From: Deltaproteobacteria bacterium
GTDB taxonomy: Bacteria; Desulfobacterota; Binatia; UBA1149; SPBQ01
Length of the DNA: 64,000 nt
Direction of reading: 5' to 3'
NCBI GenBank assembly: GCA_029262375.1
Contig: JAJCZM010000049.1
Location: 129,992 to 193,991 of the forward strand
In this document: piece by piece, positions 61,195 to 64,000 of the stretch
Layout: each line of letters begins with the position of its first letter
How positions within the stretch are numbered: the stretch's first letter is position 1
Position numbers and translations under genes: made by a program
The notes under the pieces: model-generated
What the model saw: only the letters and a program-made list of their open reading frames with translations
Database searches by the model: none
What the model was told of the DNA's origin: nothing

Positions 61195-62223
61195 CTAGTC
61201 TCTCAAGAGCACGTCGGCCACGAGTCGCAACCGCTCGAGCAGCTTGCGAAAAGCACCGCTGCGGCTGACGAGCCCTCGCAACTTCACGATCACCTTGCGT
61301 TCCATCCGATAGCGGTCGAGCTTCTTGGGCTTCGGTACCGCGCCCGATTCGCGGGCCGCGGCCAACGGCTCCCAAATCGTCTCCAGCGGATGTCCCCACA
61401 GAGCGAGATCGTCAGGGTCGAGTTGCGCGATGATGCGCTCGCAAAGGGCCAGACGGTCGTCGCGTGCAGCGACTTCGGCGGCCCATTTGTGCAGCGATTC
61501 GGTGGTCGGACGATTGTGCCGAGAGACACCGATCGGATCACCCAGCCCCTTCTCTACATGCTGATGCTCGCCGTAGTTGACGGCCTGCGGTTCGTTGGGA
61601 ATTCCGAGAAACTCGAAGATCCCTGCGAGCGCACTCTCGGGATCCGCGACCATCTCCTCGTAGACCACGTGGTAGATTGGGGCCTTCTTTTCACGCAAGA
61701 ACTTCGCAATCGCGGGAACGTAGCGGTTGGCGATGGGATTGTAGTCGTTCGCGGTTTGATAATCGCTGTCGAAGAACGACTCGGCGTACGAACTGAACAC
61801 CGCCAGCGGGTGACGCGTGAGAACCACATAGCGCGCGTTCGGATAGATCTTCGCCATGAAATCCAAGACGAGTCCGTAGGCCGGTGTCTTGTCGAGAAAC
61901 AGCCGAGAATCGGGACGCGTCGCGAGAGCACGGTGGTAGAGCGTATCGGTGTAGGCGCGGCATGCGTCGATGTAGTCTTGCTCGCCGCCGGGTAGATCCT
62001 CGACGAACTGACGAATCGACTCGGCCGCGAGCACGGCATCGTAAGGCGCCTTCTCTACCTTGTCGTAGTAGCCGAGGTGCGCGAGCGGCGTGAGCATATG
62101 TGGCTCGGGCCGCGAGTATACGAGCGAATGCGAACCGATCATCCGCGCAAGGAGCGTCGATCCGGACCGTGGAGGCCCGACTACGAAAAATACCTTCTCT
62201 TCTGTGGATGAACCGTCGTTCAT
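61195..62223 (-). CDS. PAPS-dependent sulfotransferase-family protein
   Basis: 342 residues. The 5'-phosphosulfate loop is FFVVGPPRSGSTLLARMIG near the N-terminus; the 3'-phosphate site is YVVLTRHPLAVFSSYAESFF, where an Arg and Ser bind the nucleotide in the family. Later text (YHVVYEEMVADPESALAGIFEFLGIP) is typical of the bacterial sulfotransferase_3-like group. It would transfer sulfate from PAPS to a lipid, sugar or protein. It ends 13 bases from the LysR gene and is preceded by the hydrolase gene 54 bases upstream on the same strand. Confidence 0.9.
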   Translation of the reverse strand: MNDGSSTEEKVFFVVGPPRSGSTLLARMIGSHSLVYSRPEPHMLTPLAHLGYYDKVEKAPYDAVLAAESIRQFVEDLPGGEQDYIDACRAYTDTLYHRALATRPDSRLFLDKTPAYGLVLDFMAKIYPNARYVVLTRHPLAVFSSYAESFFDSDYQTANDYNPIANRYVPAIAKFLREKKAPIYHVVYEEMVADPESALAGIFEFLGIPNEPQAVNYGEHQHVEKGLGDPIGVSRHNRPTTESLHKWAAEVAARDDRLALCERIIAQLDPDDLALWGHPLETIWEPLAAARESGAVPKPKKLDRYRMERKVIVKLRGLVSRSGAFRKLLERLRLVADVLLRD

Positions 62224-62277
62224 GAAGCTTGTTATCTTAGCAGAATCGCGCGCGCTCGTTCGGAGAAGGCGTCGTGC

Positions 62278-63072
62278 TTACGCGGTAGCACTCGCCTTGC
62301 AGCGCGGTTCGATCCACGCCCAGAGGTCCTTCAAGACCTCCTCACGGTTCACCTCATTGAAACTCTCGTGGCGCCCGTCTTCGTAGAGATGGAACGTCTT
62401 GTCGTCGCAGGACATGCCCTCGACGTAGGCCTTCGCGCCTTCCCAGCTGCAAAGTCGATCGTCGGTACCGTGGAGCAACAAAATCGGGATCGAAATCTCA
62501 GCGGCGCGCCCATCAACCATCACCAAGCCGTCGGCGAGCTTCAAATAGAGCTGGTCCTGGACGCGTTCTCGTAAGATGAGCGGATCGTTGAGGTAGGCTT
62601 CTTGGACCAGCGGGTCGCGACTCAAGCGGGTGGGATCAATGGCCGGCGCGTCCGGATCGACGATCGGCACCAGCGCAGGCCCCGATAGGATCGCGAAGTC
62701 GGGCTTCAGGGGTCGCTCGAGCAGGTAGGCAACGGCGATTAGCCCCCCCATCGAATGGCCGAGCAGCACAATCGGGAGCCCCTCGTTGTCCAGGCGCATG
62801 TACGCGTCGAAACTGGCCAGATCGTCCAGGAAAATGGAGAAATCGGAGACGGTGCCGCGCGGTCCGCCGCTGCGGCCGTGGCCCTGGTGGTCCAGCGCGT
62901 ATACGGAGACTCCACGCTCGGCCAGATAGTTGCCTACGTGGTCATAACGGCCGCTGTGCTCGCCCAACCCGTGCACCAGAAGCAAGGCGGCAGAAGGCTT
63001 GGCTGCACGCCACACGCGGTAAAACGCGTCTTCCCCGCTGGCGCTCTCGAAGGATCCGGTTTCTGCAACCAT
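62278..63072 (-). CDS. Alpha/beta hydrolase, monoacylglycerol-lipase-like
   Basis: 264 residues from the ATG at 63072; the frame to 63138 looks non-coding. Signs: LLLVHGLGEHSGRYDHVGNYLAERG, DHQGHGRSGGPRG, the nucleophile elbow VLLGHSMGGLIAV with its Ser, the acid Asp in ILLLHGTDDRLCSW and the catalytic His in YEDGRHESFNE. This matches the monoglyceride lipase/lysophospholipase family. No signal peptide. It precedes the sulfotransferase gene on the same strand. Confidence 0.92.
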   Translation of the reverse strand: MVAETGSFESASGEDAFYRVWRAAKPSAALLLVHGLGEHSGRYDHVGNYLAERGVSVYALDHQGHGRSGGPRGTVSDFSIFLDDLASFDAYMRLDNEGLPIVLLGHSMGGLIAVAYLLERPLKPDFAILSGPALVPIVDPDAPAIDPTRLSRDPLVQEAYLNDPLILRERVQDQLYLKLADGLVMVDGRAAEISIPILLLHGTDDRLCSWEGAKAYVEGMSCDDKTFHLYEDGRHESFNEVNREEVLKDLWAWIEPRCKASATA

Positions 63073-63545
63073 CGGGCCCGTAATAGAGGAACCCGACCCT
63101 GCTGTCGACCATCGCCACCCCTGCGAGCCCCCCTTCAAGGGGAGACTTCAGAATTTGAGCCGCGGCTCAACTTTTCGAAAAGTGCTCGAATTACCCTCTT
63201 GGGGGATTGACGAACCCTAGTGTGATTAGGTAAATGCCTAGTATCTGTTTCGGATCCGTAGCCCGTTGTGGGGGTAACATGTTGGAATCCTTTTGCTTAG
63301 TGGTTGGTTTTTTTCTCCTTGGCTGGCTCTTCCCTGAGAGCTAGACGCATCGCGTCACGATCGATAACCGAAACGACGCCCCCGCCCAGCGCGCTCGCGC
63401 TCATCCATCGGGGGCCCGCCAGTCTTCTGTCTAATTCAAAAAACTGAGTGAGCTTCGCCACTTGCGATACCTACCGGCGTGCCGGTAGGCGTGGCTTTCG
63501 GCGATACTAGCCGCGAGAGTACGCAATCCGTATCGACGACGTCGC
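63073..63545. other. GC-hairpin-rich intergenic region
   Basis: 473 bases without a gene. Contains a branched-looking structure: GCCCCCG (63378-63384) pairs with CGGGGGC (63409-63415) around an inner AGCGCG/CGCGCT hairpin (63388-63401). A perfect 9-base-pair hairpin CCTACCGGC/GCCGGTAGG stands at 63470-63489. On the minus strand a run of T follows that hairpin about 30 bases later, so it may help end the rhomboid transcript. Resemblance to a known riboswitch not found. Confidence 0.45.
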
Positions 63546-64000
63546 TCAGTGAAAGGTGGGAGGCTCGTCGTTCGTGCCCCAGCGCTTGCGCTGGAGACGC
63601 TTGAGGCGCCAGCGATAGTACGCGCGCTTGATGTCGCTGATGCCGGGCACTCCGGTCGCGGTCGCAGGACCTCGTGCCCCCCACCAGCGCAGGTAGACGT
63701 ACCCGAACGCCATCCCTCCGAGATGCGCCGTGTAGGCGATGCCGGCCCCAGTGGCTTCGATGGCTTGAAGCGTCTGGAGAATGACCAGGAAGACGATCAC
63801 GTGCCGCACGCGAATGGGGAACAGGAACGCCAGCAGTACCACCCGGTTGGGGAACCAGATCGCGTAGGCCATCAGCAGCCCGTAGATCGCGCCGGATGCT
63901 CCGACACTCGGCGCATTTTGCCCGAGGCTAAGCAGCGAATAGGTAAGTCCGCCGCCAACGCCGCACAGAAAATAGTACTTGAGGAAGAATCGAGAGCCCC
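63546..64000 (-). CDS. Rhomboid-family intramembrane serine protease (5' end outside window)
   Basis: The C-terminal ~150 residues of a rhomboid, read from the complement. Catalytic Ser is in SVGASGAIYGLLMAYA and catalytic His in YTAHLGGMAFGYVYLRWW, the GxSx and H motifs of the family, with hydrophobic spans between (VVLLAFLFPIRVRHVIVFLV). The tail is basic (YYRWRLKRLQRKRWG) and cytoplasmic. The gene continues past base 64000, so its N-terminal spans are missing. Substrates unknown. Confidence 0.9.
   Translation of the reverse strand, partial: GSRFFLKYYFLCGVGGGLTYSLLSLGQNAPSVGASGAIYGLLMAYAIWFPNRVVLLAFLFPIRVRHVIVFLVILQTLQAIEATGAGIAYTAHLGGMAFGYVYLRWWGARGPATATGVPGISDIKRAYYRWRLKRLQRKRWGTNDEPPTFH

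Noticed and set aside
1-64000. tRNA, rRNA or transposase genes
   Set aside because: No cloverleaf with T-loop GTTCRANNC in a suitable setting, no rRNA text and no transposase or integrase motif was found by eye.

Overview
This is one contiguous piece of a GC-rich bacterial chromosome, almost fully coding, with no rRNA, tRNA, CRISPR array or insertion sequence that I could recognise. The gene content suggests a Gram-negative, soil or aquatic 'deltaproteobacteria-like' lineage such as Binatota, Myxococcota or relatives. The clues are two TonB receptors, Tat and Sec secreted proteins, F420-type luciferase-like oxidoreductases, Myxococcus-type cysteine-rich repeats with long threonine linkers, CaiB-type CoA transferase and an ebo cluster. 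The lineage is inference from gene families only.

Layout. 1-3.0 kb (minus): phosphate uptake, phoU fused to a low-molecular-weight phosphatase-like domain, then pstS and pstC (pstA begins at the window edge). 3.2-24.5 kb: the most unusual region, an enlarged His-Xaa-Ser (Hxs) radical SAM peptide-modification locus bounded on each side by a luciferase-like oxidoreductase. It holds a small precursor-like protein ending in 14 Ser-His-Gly repeats, two HxsD-like proteins, HxsB, an HxsC-like enzyme, three further radical SAM proteins (one fused to a methyltransferase), an HExxH peptide-modification protein, a Tat-exported protein and three very large secreted cysteine-rich proteins that share an N-terminal domain. 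One of these carries seven EGF modules and a BPI/TULIP-like C-terminus.

24.5-32.4 kb: a TonB receptor plus YfiR-like protein, a small exported protein, amidohydrolase, CoA transferase, glyoxalase, SRPBCC protein and an FKBP isomerase whose 5' end is embedded in a triplicated hairpin repeat. 32.7-37 kb: a TetR regulator with a clear operator, translationally coupled to an acyltransferase-DUF2147 fusion and a membrane adenylyl cyclase. 37.1-39.9 kb: HerA-like ATPase, TauE-type transporter, DUF3467 protein. 40-46.5 kb: a complete ebo metabolite cluster split into two converging halves (eboD-E-C forward, eboA-B-F reverse). 46.5-52 kb: cation/proton antiporter, YkgJ cysteine-cluster protein, a histidine-rich exported protein, and a MoxR ATPase/VWA pair.

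52.1-58.1 kb: a second TonB-YfiR module, this time coupled to a large hybrid histidine kinase. 58.6-60 kb: ammonium transporter amtB with a sigma-54-type promoter. 60.3-64 kb: LysR regulator, sulfotransferase, lipase-like hydrolase and a rhomboid protease cut by the window edge.

The strongest candidate for a new system is the 3.2-24.5 kb locus. I propose that the radical SAM and HExxH enzymes modify the Ser-His-Gly repeat peptide and possibly the co-encoded exported cysteine-rich proteins. The families and gene order are visible; the chemistry is not.
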